Source: Taenia hydatigena
Lineage: Eukaryota > Platyhelminthes > Cestoda > Cyclophyllidea > Taeniidae
Length of the DNA stretch: 64,000 nucleotides
NCBI GenBank assembly: GCA_036345935.2
Contig: JADWOT020001434.1
Location: forward strand, 1 to 64,000
Direction: 5' to 3'
Positions 46,410-58,599 of this stretch are shown here, piece after piece (the first letter of the stretch is position 1; each line of letters opens with the position of its first letter). The notes below the pieces were generated by a model. That model searched no databases, had not been told where the DNA came from, and saw nothing but the letters and a program-made list of their open reading frames with translations. The translations under genes were made by a program, and so were the position numbers.

Positions 46410-47525
46410 CGCTGGACACATGATATACCCACCACCAGGTCTTCTCCACCTAGGCAGGTGGAATGCCGCTACCGACAAGACATTTAGTAAGCGCACAATT
46501 CTGTCAAGATATTGCATACACTTGTACATTTGCATGAAATCTCTCACACGACACACTCAAACACACTTGCATTTGTATGTGGTGCCTGCTGATGCAGGAC
46601 TCTGCATGGTCGGTGCAATTTTGCCAATCGACACGCAACCCGCCTGGTGCGCACTCCTACCTTTCACCGGCTTTTGGATGGTACCACCCTGCAGGAAGAG
46701 AAGGGTGATTGTTCAATACCTCGTTGTCTTGCTTTTTTAAAAAGAAGAGCAAAAGGGAAAAACTTGTTCAAAAACTCTTGCACCAACGCATTATGTGTTT
46801 CTTTTACCCTCTGCTTTGATACGCTCAAATCGCATGCAATTTATTGCCAAGAGAGGCATCTACTAGTGGGCTATAAGTATTTGAAGGTAAGGTAGTGAAG
46901 AGAGAGAGTAGGAGAAGAGAAGGCAGACAAAAAGAAGTCGAGACGATAAAGAGAGGCAAGAAAGGAGGAATGATGAAGAGAGAGGGAAGAAAGAGCCTCA
47001 ACTAATGTCAGTGATAAGTCAGGTCCCATTACGCTCTTCTGATATTATGAGTGGTCATCCACAAAATCTCTCTGGCCAAAAAGTTGAGCTTGTGGGTCCA
47101 AGTCTAGCTACCCTTCTTATCTACATAGGTTCGTACACATTGCTATCCCAATATTAACCTATTCGAAATGTTTGCAAGCGGCACTATACTGAGACTAAAT
47201 TTAAAAGTCTGATTCCTTCCATGGAGTCAGTTATACAACAGTAGCTCATCTCGCATCCACCTAGACGCGTATCGCCTCCTTTTGCAAAAAAAGAATTAAA
47301 CTGTCTGGATAGAGGACTGATTGCAGGAACAGAAATGCTGGCGAATTATACGCCACCTGCAAGGAATGAATGAATGGAACAAAGGTTAAAGCGGTGCATT
47401 GGTCGAAAGTTGTGTCATGCATTCGTGACGTGGTTCAGTATTGCTATTGGTATTGAAAGGTAATGGTTGTGGAAGGGATGTGCACTTATACTACCCAGTG
47501 TATGTAAGCCTTCCGTTTTCGTAAA
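46410..47525 (+). repeat. Repeat R2 composite, partial copy of arm A right next to it
   Basis: This 1.1-kb composite is an inverted relative of 54200-55310. In order it holds block a inverted (46410-46520), the 'caggaagagaagggtg.ttgttcaatacc' block, the 'caccaacgcatt' tail, the GA-rich segment, 'ctaatgtcagtgataa' and 'gtgggtccaagtctagctaccc', and then about 340 bases matching 18290-18640 of arm A. The GA-rich stretch around 46900-46990 is shared with 7540-7640 and 18090-18180. It holds no intact gene. Confidence 0.65.
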
Positions 47526-47529
47526 AGAA

Positions 47530-48570
47530 ATACAGTGGTAGTCATTCGATTTACTGAATTGTAAGGACGGAAGCTAGCCTTGCGTGCCTCCATTTTACAA
47601 CTGCATGGCTTGCATTCTCCCCAATGTTGTCGATTTGAGCTGCATTAGATAGACTTGGTGGCAAGCAGTCCTGTCCATTAGTCTGACAAATGCATTTATA
47701 TTTTAGTACTTACGCATGGAAACTGGTGCCCATTTTTACTGACCACGTTGCAGAGCCAGCTTCCACAACCTCATTTGAAGCCTTAAAATCGTTGATGCAA
47801 TGCTTGTTTATTGATAAATCAGTAGAACTAATAGTTGCCATGACACACTGAGAGATAACATGGGTGAATGCAGAAGATTAAGCCAACTTTTCTTAACCAG
47901 ACTTAAATGCGTCGATTGGCTATCTTGCCATTGTCGATGCGTTGACAATGAAGCATTGCAGCATGCCAAATTTGACTGCGTTGATTCAGTGAAATGTTGT
48001 GACCAATGCCTGTGCATTCAATTAATTCAGTAAAGACAAATGATCTATGCAGCAATACAGCAATACAACAATACAGTCGGAGTACCTTATTTGCTCCATG
48101 GCGTGAACGACTTCTTCAATGGAATCGGTGGAGATGGAAAAGGGGAATTAGAAAGAATTGGGTGGTGATGAGTGAAGACTGGCAAGGGGCGCCACACCAT
48201 TGGTTTGGTAATTCTTGATGGGACGTAATCTCGGTACTCCATGGGCAATGATGATTTTGGCTTCAATTCAGGCTGATGGAAGAAGAACAACTCTGAAGCA
48301 AAAGTGCGTGCTTTGCTTATTTAATAAGGCGTGTTAACCGCAGGGAGAGTGTAAACAGTTCAGCTAAATTTATGCAAAACTTTAGCAAATTAATTAACAA
48401 CTTAATTCTGTCGACTGGAGCTTAATTAGTTTGGCTTGAGAAATTACGTGACGTTTTGCTACCATAAAATTATTAAGTACACATCAACAAATAAGTATTT
48501 GCAAGTATGAAGGTATATTTAACCTTGCCAACAAAATGCCAACGCATTTCGTGGGAGGGAGACCTGGCCA
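47530..48570. other. No gene recognised
   Basis: Short overlapping frames only. An 'agcaatac' / 'caacaatac' short tandem-like run occurs near 48050-48075. Confidence 0.3.
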
Positions 48571-48573
48571 ACT

Positions 48574-48852
48574 TTATGCTATCAAATCGGTGCGTGTATT
48601 GTGCCTTTTACGCAAAGGCTCTACAGGTTTGATCCTTAAATAGAAGTGAGTAATTATTAACATGGGTAGAGTCGCTTGTGTTTTCTTCAAAACACCTAAC
48701 TGGGCCGATTTAGCATTTTTTGAGATTTTGATTGTAAATGCATCTGTAGCTAAGCCAGTTTTGCCGCCTTTAGTCTTGTTAGCGACAGTTAAATCCCAAC
48801 TGCCAAAACGGTGCGTTAGCTCTGGCGAAAGAGGTAATTCGCAATGAGACAT
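48574..48852 (-). CDS. Candidate exon, beta-rich domain
   Basis: On the minus strand, the acceptor tgacgtcttcacag is followed in phase 0 by MSHCELPLSPELTHRF, WDLTVANKTKGGKTG and DAFTIKISKN. The alternating hydrophobic pattern suggests beta strands. A possible donor (CAGTTAG|GTGTTT) lies near 48695; otherwise the frame continues to a stop at 48574. The K-G-G followed by a hydrophobic alternating segment is reminiscent of the pairs at 45.2 and 63.2 kb, but the spacing differs. Fibronectin-like domains are one guess. No other exon was found. Confidence 0.3.
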   Translation of the reverse strand: MSHCELPLSPELTHRFGSWDLTVANKTKGGKTGLATDAFTIKISKNAKSAQLGVLKKTQATLPMLIITHFYLRIKPVEPLRKRHNTRTDLIA

Positions 48853-48869
48853 CTGTGAAGACGTCAATG

Positions 48870-49890
48870 TATCAAATTCCTAGCGGTCTTAAACACTCCA
48901 TCATCCTTGACGCAGTTGGATCGGGAATGTTAGCCAAGCAAGTGAGTTGGTTAGGATTGAGTACTTGAATTTAATTTACAAGCTGCCTTTTTGTCTGTTC
49001 TTATCCTGCTACCAAAGCCACCAGTTTAGTTAACAAATGATGAATGTTCTATGCAAGTCAGAGCTTGGAAGCTTACAAATAATAAGGGTTTGATAATTGT
49101 AAGTTTCGTGTGGAAGATGCGCTGAGAATAGGATCGTCGCGTTAACAATAGTTACTGAAGAATGCGATATTGTCTGAACTTCTCCTGAGTGCCCCATCAC
49201 CACGCATTAAAAGCTGGTTCATGCATTTCCCATCATGCCGTGCACTTTTAATCACTTTGCCAGCGCTGATTTATTCATGGGATCTGAACTGGTTCACTTC
49301 ATACTTATTGGACATTAGCAGTGCGCAGACTACACTGACCGCTTTCTGCTAAGCGCATTGTCACCTATGCATTATCGACATTAATGCGTCCGTGATTAAC
49401 ACTGCACTTAAGGCAGTCTACAAGTTGATAAATTGGATAAATTCAAAATGGCATTTTCCATTCCTTACTCTTAAGCATTCCGTCCATTGTGTGGGATTGA
49501 ATTTGGGTATAGCAATATCACCTCACAAGGCCATGCTATTTATAAGGGAGCAAGTGCTACAGCCTGACTTTTTGACGGAAGAGTGGCCACGACTTCACCA
49601 TCCTCACGCCCATGTGAACTATAGGCAGACTTGACGTCGCGAAGAGGCGGTTCCATCATTAAAGTAAGTAATCCATTTTGCTGTTGGACAGTGATGACTG
49701 CTTGTGATCAGTGTGAATGCTCAAGGCAAGGGAACCACCATCACTGATTCGGGTGATTGTTCGATGATTTTGTTCTCGGTTTAATAAGTTTAAGCATGCC
49801 TAGGCAGTATACATTACAGCCAATGTTGAAGTGATGCAAGGTTGAAAGCACATGGGCGGTTCTAGACCTCAGTTGATCATGTCTTCAGTC
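48870..49890. other. No gene recognised
   Basis: No feature could be supported. The frame 49392-49634 (plus) has no signal or splice support. Confidence 0.3.
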
Positions 49891-49897
49891 ACTGAAA

Positions 49898-50028
49898 TTA
49901 AACCATTTGTTTAATTACCGCGTAATCCAATGTGTGATAATACATTTGCTGGTAAACTTTGAATCCCATTTCGACGTTGGCTTCTCTCAACAATTCAGTG
50001 CTTGTCGAATCCCGCATGCACGTGTTCA
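49898..50028 (-). CDS. Possible exon, weakly supported
   Basis: After the acceptor ctctctatttacag (minus strand) an open frame reads NTCMRDSTSTELLREANVE, then FKVYQQMYYHTLDYA, and ends at 49898. A donor GCG|GTAATT is possible shortly before the stop. The composition is protein-like, but nothing else supports it. Confidence 0.2.
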
Positions 50029-50119
50029 CTGTAAATAGAGAGCTTGGTACGCTCCCACAACATTGCATTTCCCATATTAATACGAGTTGAAGTGAGACTA
50101 TGAAGGTGCACACGCACGT

Positions 50120-51230
50120 CGGCCAAAGAGCTGACTAGCTAGCAGCGAAAATGCCTCAGATTTTTCTCTAGACCGCTGCCTGCCTCTCTATCACCCAACA
50201 CATTTGTCTTCTCCCCCAGGCAAACTTGCTTTTCTTCTGTTTCACTATGCACTACATGAGCAATAAGCAATACATCAGCATCTCTTAGCCTACACATCCA
50301 CGTCAATCAACCAGCTAATTGTTCCAGGGTTAAGCTAAAATCACCATATTATTTTTAAAACCTGCTTAGTACGATAAACTACTCACATTTGACCCGCCAT
50401 TATGCTCATTAAGCATGGTGCCACGTTTGATGGAGACCGATTAAACTGCCTTGGATCCGTCTCGGACCAAGACGAATGCCATGAAGAGGAGTAACCTGTA
50501 ACCAACATTACAACCACGTATGCGGTTGCATTCATTACTCCCTCGTATGCCTTCCCGCTCACAGTGTCATCGTTGCTCTGTCTGTTGCTATCAACGAGGG
50601 TCCAGCATCATAAGTGAACGACTTTGAAAAGAAATTTATGGAATCGAACCACGAGATGCTTTGATAAGGAGTTCTGATTACAAGTAAGTAGGATGCTTGA
50701 TGCGAAAAATGTCGTTTAGAACAATAGCCTTGAGGCGCTGCAAAATAGCAAATGGCATATTGAGGCAAAATTACGAGTCAGTCAAAATGATAAATGGCAA
50801 TGCCTTGAGGTTGTCATCACAATACTGAATTATTTGCTTCTAGAAAGGCAGCATTGACCCTCCTTTGCGTCCCTGCTCCTCCAATGGGCATCAAATCGAG
50901 GCAACAGAGGAACGATTGCTATTTTAAGCTAGCCGCGCCTAAAAATATAATCTAATAAGTAAAAAAAATAAAGGCAACCTAATACAAAGCTCGAAGTCCT
51001 TATCACTATTAAAAAAACCTTTCATAAGAATTTTCTTGCATTGCCGTGTGACGTGCATAGTTGTAAAAGGAAATGAAGGAAGGATAAGTTGGTTCGGGAA
51101 CCCTTCCTGCCGGAGGGATCTAAACTCGCACCGACAAATTTTTAGGCTCTAACTAAATTGTAGGCAAGCTGTTTCCTTAAACAAAGCAAAGGCACATACT
51201 TTACAATTTGTATTAATTTAGCCAACATCC
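50120..51230. other. No gene recognised
   Basis: No coding region or shared repeat was recognised between the minus-strand fragment and arm B. Confidence 0.35.
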
Positions 51231-51680
51231 TGAAGATGTGCATGTATACCTGCCCACGTCGCGTTACGTCACAGGGCACCTTAATAATTTAATGTTTTAC
51301 GCTTAAAAACTACATTCTAACTTCTGGCGGGTTTTCCATTGGTGGTGAGTAAGTCAACACAATGTCATCGTATATTACAGGAATGCGCTGCTAGGATTTG
51401 CACACTTCCTTCCAAGCAGATCTGAGTGGCACCTGAGAATCTTAGTTGGTCGTTGGGCTTTGCTGATTGTCTGGATGTGAGAAGTGATTAGAACTGGGTG
51501 ATGATGATCACTTGTTCCATTAAAGAAACTTCATTTTGGATAGTTTATAGCATATTTGAGAGGCAATGTTTCAGGTGGGTTTGCTTAAATTTTCGTCCGT
51601 TGCGTGACTTTATTAAATCCCAGTTACTTCCATATCCTCCACGAAAGTTCCTGAAATTGACCATTAAAGTTCTTCTTTAG

Positions 51681-52412
51681 GAGGAATCAACAAATGAACG
51701 ACTTGATCATGACCTTCCCAGTCAAACACTTAGTATCCACCACAGCGCAAAGGACATGAAATGGCTAGATGCATACCTCTGCTATATGCTTTTCTCTACG
51801 ACTGCGGGGGGAAACTTTCATCGTTTCGATCATGCAGAATACTACTACGATAGCACAGATGATTTATTCCGTGTCCTCGCGTCGAGAGCATTTCCCGCAA
51901 ATGCAAAAGCTCCGATTAGCTGTCTGATCACCACGTTATGTCGCTGCACGAAAGCGCTACAAATGCGACTTGCTAGTACTACGTTCCTCTTTATCCACTT
52001 GTCTCTCTTTGGATGTGTCTACGGATGTTCCCAACTTTTTAAACCAGTAGGATTCATTCTCAATGACAGCAGGTGGCACCGCACTGGACAGGAGTGAATG
52101 GTTCGAAGAAGGTGGAGAAGGAAGAGATAGGATGCATCTGAGCGATTACGACTGTGTTGTTTTATATCTTGATTATCCGGATTTGGAACATGGGGATTGT
52201 CGACACCTGAATGCCGTAGCCGATGGTATCACGCCAAAACAAACGCTTGCTGTGACAGGCTCGATGTAGCAAACGTTGGATCTCCTCTCGAACTTGGACT
52301 GCAAAAGTGGCAAATCAAATGGACGATCAATTTAGTAGAGATGGTGCAGTGGACCCGTCTCCATGTCATACGGAGAAGAAGTTTAGCTTTATGGGCTCTA
52401 GCATGTTCATGA
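51681..52412 (+). pseudogene. Main exon of a Cys-rich protein, arm B copy (frameshifts, deletion)
   Basis: The exon starts after the acceptor gttcttctttag with EESTNERL, as in arm A. It reads KDMKWLDAYLCYMLF, FDHAEYYYDSTDDLF and ISCLITTLCRC, keeping the base that arm A has lost. It then shifts frame near 51960-52090 and continues in a second frame with LSDYDCVVLYLDYPDL, DCRHLNAVADG and TLAVTGSM, where a stop (TAG) follows. Relative to arm A about 85 bases encoding CMQKMFEAVNG to IWCNRL are missing. The conserved intron upstream (a GTGGGT donor shared by both arms, about 106 bases) supports the exon start. Damaged differently from arm A. Confidence 0.5.
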
Positions 52413-52778
52413 TTAGTTGGTCTATGGCGCATTTGACAAAGGGCTTAAAAGCCTCGAAATTAGTGCCATACAATGACGCTTAAAAAGACCTTTTCTTCTT
52501 ATCACTGTATTAGGTGAATTGGGAAAAAATAGGAGTAATTTGGAATTATGAGGCCTTAAGTAATATATTAGTCCGCCCATTCGTGGACTATGATGATGCG
52601 TCTTTCTAAACATTGAATCAATGGGTACGAGAATGCGAATTTCTTAGGTACTAATAATTTTCAAATGCATGTTTAACACATCAAAGTTTGTTTGCTGACA
52701 TCATATGACTTAAGCAGTCGGTCAGAAAGAATGCTTGTTTTGAACTAGGCATTTCTGACTTCGTTTGTTTTTCTGCAG

Positions 52779-52999
52779 ATGGCATGGCTACATGCGTGGC
52801 ATCTAGAGGCGTGCACTCGCAGACACCAAGACTCACTTTTCCTGCCTCAGCTCTAGCTGTTTACCTCCCAACATCGAATTTGAATTGTGAATTGACTCAC
52901 CGCTTTACAATGGTCAGTTTACATCCTGAGTTCACGTTGAGGACTAAGGAATGTAGATTAAAAAATTGGATAACTTTGAATTTGCCACCTGGAGACTAG
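52779..52999 (+). pseudogene. Downstream exon of the arm B gene, acceptor intact
   Basis: This follows ctttgtttttctgcag-type sequence and reads GVHSQTPRLTFPASA, LPTSNLNCELTHRFT and EFTLRTKEC before a stop at 52999. The peptide parallels 19892-20076 in arm A but continues about 15 residues further. Here the acceptor is intact while the main exon is broken. Labelled a pseudogene because the upstream exon of this copy is disrupted. Confidence 0.45.
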
Positions 53000-54639
53000 C
53001 TTTACGCTCCTTACATGTTTTGCAAATGAGAGGGCTTTAACTTGAGATCGGCGAGCGTTACGAGTTATGATCAGCAGTCGCAATCATAACCGGATTTCAA
53101 ATCAAGGCCAAAGCTAACCTCAACCCCTGTGAGCGTTAGTGAGATGCGAAATGTGGTGCATAGTTTCGTGAACAATTGCTATTTTTACCCTTACTTTTCT
53201 ACTCCTTTAAATAATCTGCGTCTAAAACCAACTGATTAACAAAAGATGGCCTAACCGTGTTAGTCTCTTGTACTTTCCGCTTCCTTCTGTAATCACTAAG
53301 GTCATGGGTAAGTTTAATTACCATAAGGCTGGTAAATCAACGCTAAGCAGGGTGACCTACCCTTAGCAGAAACCTGACGAGCCTCTGAATGAGGTTTCAC
53401 CAGTTTCTTTATCCTGAGGCGTCAAATATTTTAACATGTACCTGGCTCAGCTGCCCATGTAAGTGTTGTATGTTCCATTCGCAATTAATTTTTGAGTCCG
53501 TACACCATCTTGCCACCATGGCATCACATAATTAAGAGAGCATGATCATTGGCGGCTTAAGTGCGAGTTGGGAGTGCGATAGTCTACCACTTCATTGCGC
53601 AATCATATTCTCCACGTATAATTATCAGTAAAATATGACGCATGTTGGTAATGCCTGGTTCACATTTGATGGCCAGATTGTCATTTCAAATGAGCTGGCG
53701 GGTAAATTGTTAAATAGATGACCAGCTGAACTATCCACCAGAATAGCCAACCTTTTACTGAGCAGCAGACCTAATGAGTTTATTCATTGGCACGGTAAGG
53801 TGTAAGAAACCGTGCTGTCTTTTCTAAGTCCTCTGAGGGTACATACGAAGCACCGGCAACACCAAGTATTTAGAATTCGGAGTACAATTTTTGGTTGAAC
53901 CAACCATGGGCAAGTTGGGAAACTACAAAAGCAATGTTAGCCTCTCAGGTAGTGGCAGTATACGTTTGTTTTGTTGTAAAAACGGCTAGTTGCAATGCTG
54001 AGCATCATTAATGTGGGACACTATTTTGGTGAAATGGCCCACACTCCCCGGGCGTCACATATCGGTGACCACGGAATTATCCGGAGGACTTGGAATATCT
54101 TGTATGTGAGTAAATTGCATTTTATATCGTAGAGAGAGTGCGATCAACAATATAATGCGCCTACTAACGGCGTGGGGGTGCATGAAGGCGATAAAGCCTA
54201 CGTGAGTAGTGTGAGTGCACAACCCTTCCACAACCATTGCCATTCAATACTAGTTGTGCCCCACACCACGAATGCTTGACACATATTTTGATCAATACAC
54301 TACTTTAGACTGCTGAATTTATTCGTTCTTCGCAGATGGCTCGAAAATAGCTGGTATTTGCTGTTCTTGCAATCAGTCCTTCATCCAGGCAGTTTAATTC
54401 TTCTTGCGAAGGAGGTGGTATGCGTCTAGATGGATGCGAGATGGGTTACTGTTGTATAGACGACTCTAAGAAAGGGATCAGATTATTCAATTTAGTCTCA
54501 AGCTAGAACCTGTGCGGTTGAGCAGGGTAGCTAGACTTGGACTCACAATTCCTGTTTTTTTCCAGAGAGATTTTCTAAGTGACTACTTGAACAATCAGAA
54601 GAGCGGGATGAGACCTGGCTTTTTACTGACATTAATAAA

Positions 54640-55310
54640 GGCCCTTTCTTCCCAATCTCTTTTCATCGTTTCCTTTTTTGCCTCTTTTTATCATGTTACC
54701 TTCTTTTTTCTTCCTATTTTTCTCTTTCTTAATTCACCTTTTCCTTTTTTTTAAATTCAACTGCTAATAGTTTACAAAAGATGCATCTCGCGGTAATAAA
54801 TCGTGCGATTTGAGTGTATCGAAGCAGAGACCAAAGGAAACACACAATGCGTTGGTGCGGGCGTCTTTGAATAATCTTTTTCCTTCTGCCCTTTCCCTTT
54901 AAAATTAGCAAGACAACAAGGTATTGAACAACAACTTTTCCTTTCCTACAGGGTGGCATTAACCAAAAGCCGGTGAAGGGTGGGAGTGCGCACCAGGCGA
55001 GTTGCGTGTCGATAGGCTAAATTGAGCCAACCACGTAAAGTCCTGTACTAGCAGTCACCACGTTCAACCGCAAGTTTGTTTGAGCGTGTCATATGAAATA
55101 TTTAACGCAAATTCATAAAAGAAGGCAATAATTTTGTCAGAGTTGTGCTTTTACTCAATATCTTCTCAGTAGCAGTATTCCACCTGCCTAGGTGGAGAAG
55201 ACCTGGTCTGGTCTGGTGATGGCAAATGAGACGAGTGCTGGAGTTCGACACTGCCATAATCACAAAAGGATCCCTGAAACTGTTCGTAGCTAGGAATCTA
55301 TGTTTGCACA
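54640..55310 (-). repeat. Repeat R2, inverted composite next to arm B
   Basis: The reverse complement continues the match to 46410-47000: the 'gcaccaacgcatt', 'gacaacaaggtattgaacaac' and 'gtgcgcaccaggcg.gttgcgtgtcgat' blocks, then block a at 55125-55310, which in this orientation also matches 31760-31960. Confidence 0.65.
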
Positions 55311-55419
55311 TAACTTACTGCTTGCCAGTATTTTGAATGCATTCGTCAGGCTGGTTAGTCGATCAGAAAACTAATGGGGCTATGCGTATTTTGGATGGAT
55401 GGACATCCTTGTCGTAGTA

Positions 55420-56660
55420 GCTGCGATGCACGTAGAGATTGCGGCATAGATCGCATTGGCAGGGGATAGGTTTGAGTAGGACCTGTCTGGCTGCCAGTCC
55501 TGATTTCCTCCCTGTTGAAGAGGAGGACTTAATTTTGTTGCTAGCTGGTGCGAGTGTGTGCTTGCATATTTGTGACAATAAAGGGGGAAGGAATAGAAGT
55601 GGCAAAAGAAGAAGAGGGAGGTTGAAGACGTCTGCGGTGAATGGATGAATAAATGAAAAAAAAGAAAGAGCAAAGAAAAAAAGAGAAGGGCATGACCTCT
55701 ACGGCGATAAATTAAAAAATGAAATGGGGAATGGAGGCGAGCGTTTGTCTGTGTGAATGAAGTGGAGGCAGGGAGGCAGGAATGGGGAATGAAGGAGAAG
55801 AGAAGAGAATGTTGGATGATTGGATAGTGAGGGAGAGGCAGTGATGCATGCAAATATGTATGAGACTTCAAAAAAAGCATCAGTGATGGGGATATGAAAG
55901 GGAGTAGAAGATAATGGTAAGTTGTTGGTACAAGTGTGTGTCACATGTGTGTGATGGTGAGATTAAATTCGAAAAATTATGAGGTGTAACCCTGTACGAA
56001 GAGAAAGGTGGTCGTTTAATAACTTATAGTCCTGCTTATTCTAAAATAGAGACCAAAAGGGAAGCAAATAAGAGGATTCGCCAACAATAAATGAATAGAG
56101 GAATAAAGGCATGGAAGTTGGTAATTTCTCACCTACGTATAGATCTATCGTAGTGATAGGTAAGGAGGAAGGAATGAATGAACTCTTATTTTTTGCTTTA
56201 ATTGCTAAAATAAAATCAAAGAAAGGAAATAGGAGTGGAATAAGAGGATGGAAAAGAGAGAAATAAAAAAGGGAGGAAAGAAAGGATATTGAATGCAAGC
56301 GAGGTGATGGAGGTAGAAGGGATGGTCAGAAGTTGTGATGGTGGTGGGTGGAAAGAGGTAAAGGTGAGGTGACGAATAAATAAGTAGGTCCACGTGGGTG
56401 GGAAGAAGAGAGTTAAAAAGAGAAAAAGAATAGAAGAAAACTCTGCTGAGTTGTAAAATATAGAGAAGAGTAAGTCGCTAATGTGAGGTGAGAAAGCACT
56501 GAAATAGAATTTGACAAGTTTAAGGATAGGATTAACTAAATAGAAAGCATTAAGGAAGTCTACCTGATAAGTGGTTATAAATTTTGTCAAAAATTTGCTA
56601 TTGAATGCGAAGTGTTGGGGAGGGAGAGGAGAGTAGAAAAGAGAGTGAGCGGCTGCTTTG
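55420..56660. repeat. Purine-rich tract, repeat R4 (main copy)
   Basis: The plus strand is strongly A/G-rich over more than 1 kb, with 'tgacaataaagg' near 55572 and GAA/GGA runs. It matches 15900-16140 and 32930-33110 in the same sense and 13960-15130 inverted. A short R2-like block (aagagaaaggtgg) occurs near 55998. Minus-strand frames are open here because of composition alone (Ser/Leu/Pro/Phe-rich) and are not genes. Such mirror-like purine tracts can form triplex structures. Confidence 0.55.
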
Positions 56661-57820
56661 TGTTAATTAGAAGGGCAGTGGTGGTAAGTGCAAGCACTAA
56701 AATGATTCCAAATGACCATGATTCTCGATCCCATTTGAATTTTTGCACCGTAAAGAGGCCACGTGAGCTTCAAGTCCAAAATACGATGTATAGGGCGCCA
56801 AATGACTCCAAAGGATCTCCGGGCTATAAAATTACGCAATCAAACTTAAAAATGAGGCCTAGCTTCCTATATTGGTACATTATGGCGTCATCTGACCTTG
56901 AATTACACTGGACTCCTATCACTGGCCTCTGGTTATTCATAATTAGTACTTCTACGTAGCCCGAAACCGCCCAGAGGTCTATTTTACGTCACTCGACCTT
57001 GAATGAGACTGCATTCTTATCTAGTGGTCGATTCTTACTCAAATTTTGAGTTGAATAGGAAAGGCATCTTTTCATAGGTCTTTTGCACCATTTAGTAATA
57101 ACGTTTTCGATGCTTTTACCCTCTTGTACTGGTAGACCTTTAACGATGGCTTTCAATTATGTGTTTAGGTGTTTCTAGTAATGAACGAGGGGTGGTTCTC
57201 TGGCTAGTGTAGTCCTTGAACGAGGCTAATTCCGTTACTGTGTCCCTTCCATTGTCACTGCAGGCTGTTTAGGGCCTTCGCTAACCCTCTTAGGTGACTA
57301 GAGCATCACATTCATTTATTGCATTGGACAGTGTCACTTTGTACTGCGTCTTCATCCGCTTACTTAACCGTCCACCTATACCCTGACCAACCGGCCTATA
57401 CATCAGTCTCCTGATCCATCTATCCGACTCAGCGCTACCTCCCCTTCTTCCTCCATCTTCTCACTCTAATTTACCTTGGCTGGTGTATAAGGTGTGTCTT
57501 CTGAGTTTATGTACTACACCCACTTGTCTACTGACAGCACGGGCCTATCAAAACTGCTGCATTCTCGCGAGTCAGAAATGCTTGAATTTCAAAGATTCTA
57601 AAGGGGACACCTCTTTTGTCCTTCCTCTTTGCCCTTCTTTCTACCTCCCTCCCTCACCACGGAAGGGTGAAGGCCTGTCATCGGCACAAACTCGTTCGTT
57701 TGGTCGGTCGGTCAGCCATCGTAAATGGACTTATATATTCTTTGCATGGTTGGATGTCTAGGTCTTGATGGCTCTAATGTGGTCCCTATGTTTGCATCCA
57801 AAACTTGTGCTCCTTTTCCA
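56660..57820. other. No gene recognised
   Basis: No supported gene. A CT-rich piece lies near 57600-57660. Confidence 0.3.
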
Positions 57821-57829
57821 TAGATTTTG

Positions 57830-58200
57830 TAATGATGGGGAGAATCGCAAATTGACAAGCAAACGCAATGGTGCACTGTCTTTAAAATCTGTTGCAGTCG
57901 ACTCAGTATTACGATTCTCCCTCCCTCTCAACCGCCTCTATTTGTTGCTTTTCAGTGGGACCACGAAACCAACATGTCTGGGTGGACAAGCTGATGCGGT
58001 TGAAGCGTGTCTGGTCGTAAAATACAACCATTTCAACCTGACGTTTATACATTGTTTGACGGAAACATCTAGCCCTTTGGCTAGGTTGATTCAAGTCTAC
58101 ATTGTAGAGTGTTCCACTTATTTTTATCCTTGTAATTTCGTTTATTTTAAATTTAGCGCCATCAAATTATTTTTCTTGTTTAGAGACGTAGATGTGGAGA
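57830..58200 (+). repeat. Repeat K, copy 3
   Basis: Matches 71-505 and, inverted, 6128-6418. A frame open across this copy (57765-58226) contains FSGTTKP, CLVVKY and VYIVECSTYFYPCNF. Pieces of that frame are recognisable in each other copy, but none is open throughout. The segment may derive from a coding sequence but is not called a gene. Confidence 0.6.
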
Positions 58201-58599
58201 CACTTTGCATGCATTCACACCCATAGCGCAGCCTGGAGAGGTGTTTTGGTTTTTTTGGTATGGAAATGTTAGTAAAATAGTGTGCTGTTGAAAGCACGGT
58301 GGGAAACGAAGGCATGCCTGGGAAAATAGTGTTAGGTGGAACTTTCATGTGCTTTTTGCATTGCGGACTCTAGATGGTGAGACTAAGGGAAGCGATTGCG
58401 ATCTGCATAAAATCTGCCGTACTTACCTACCAGCTGCACCGAATTTGGCTTGTGTTCACGTGGTCGGGATCCCGCTGATCGCCTAACCTGATGTCCATTC
58501 CACAGCGCAGAGAAGCGTGCAAGAAGGACCTTAGTAAGTCGTGTGCTGCTGGCCACAGCAGACAGCCTGGCTGCAAAATGTGAGTAACTAGGGAGTGTG

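Larger units (their letters stand above)
51230..54640 (+). repeat. Inverted duplication, arm B
   Basis: Collinear with the reverse complement of 18180-21660, about 29.5 kb away. Similarity starts near the 'cacc..aataatttaat' words at 51280 and ends in the R2-type block near 54600, beyond which this side continues into R2 (as at 46.4-47.5 kb). Arm B has a deletion of about 85 bases inside the main exon compared with arm A, and small insertions elsewhere. Confidence 0.8.

Noticed and set aside
55363..56590. Long minus-strand frames, up to 166 codons
   Set aside because: Low-complexity pyrimidine-strand translation of the purine-rich repeat, with no folded-protein character.
57765..58226. 153-codon open frame, one of the longest in the window
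   Set aside because: It lies across repeat K; the other two copies do not stay open in this frame, and a frame of this length is not unusual by chance in 64 kb on six frames.
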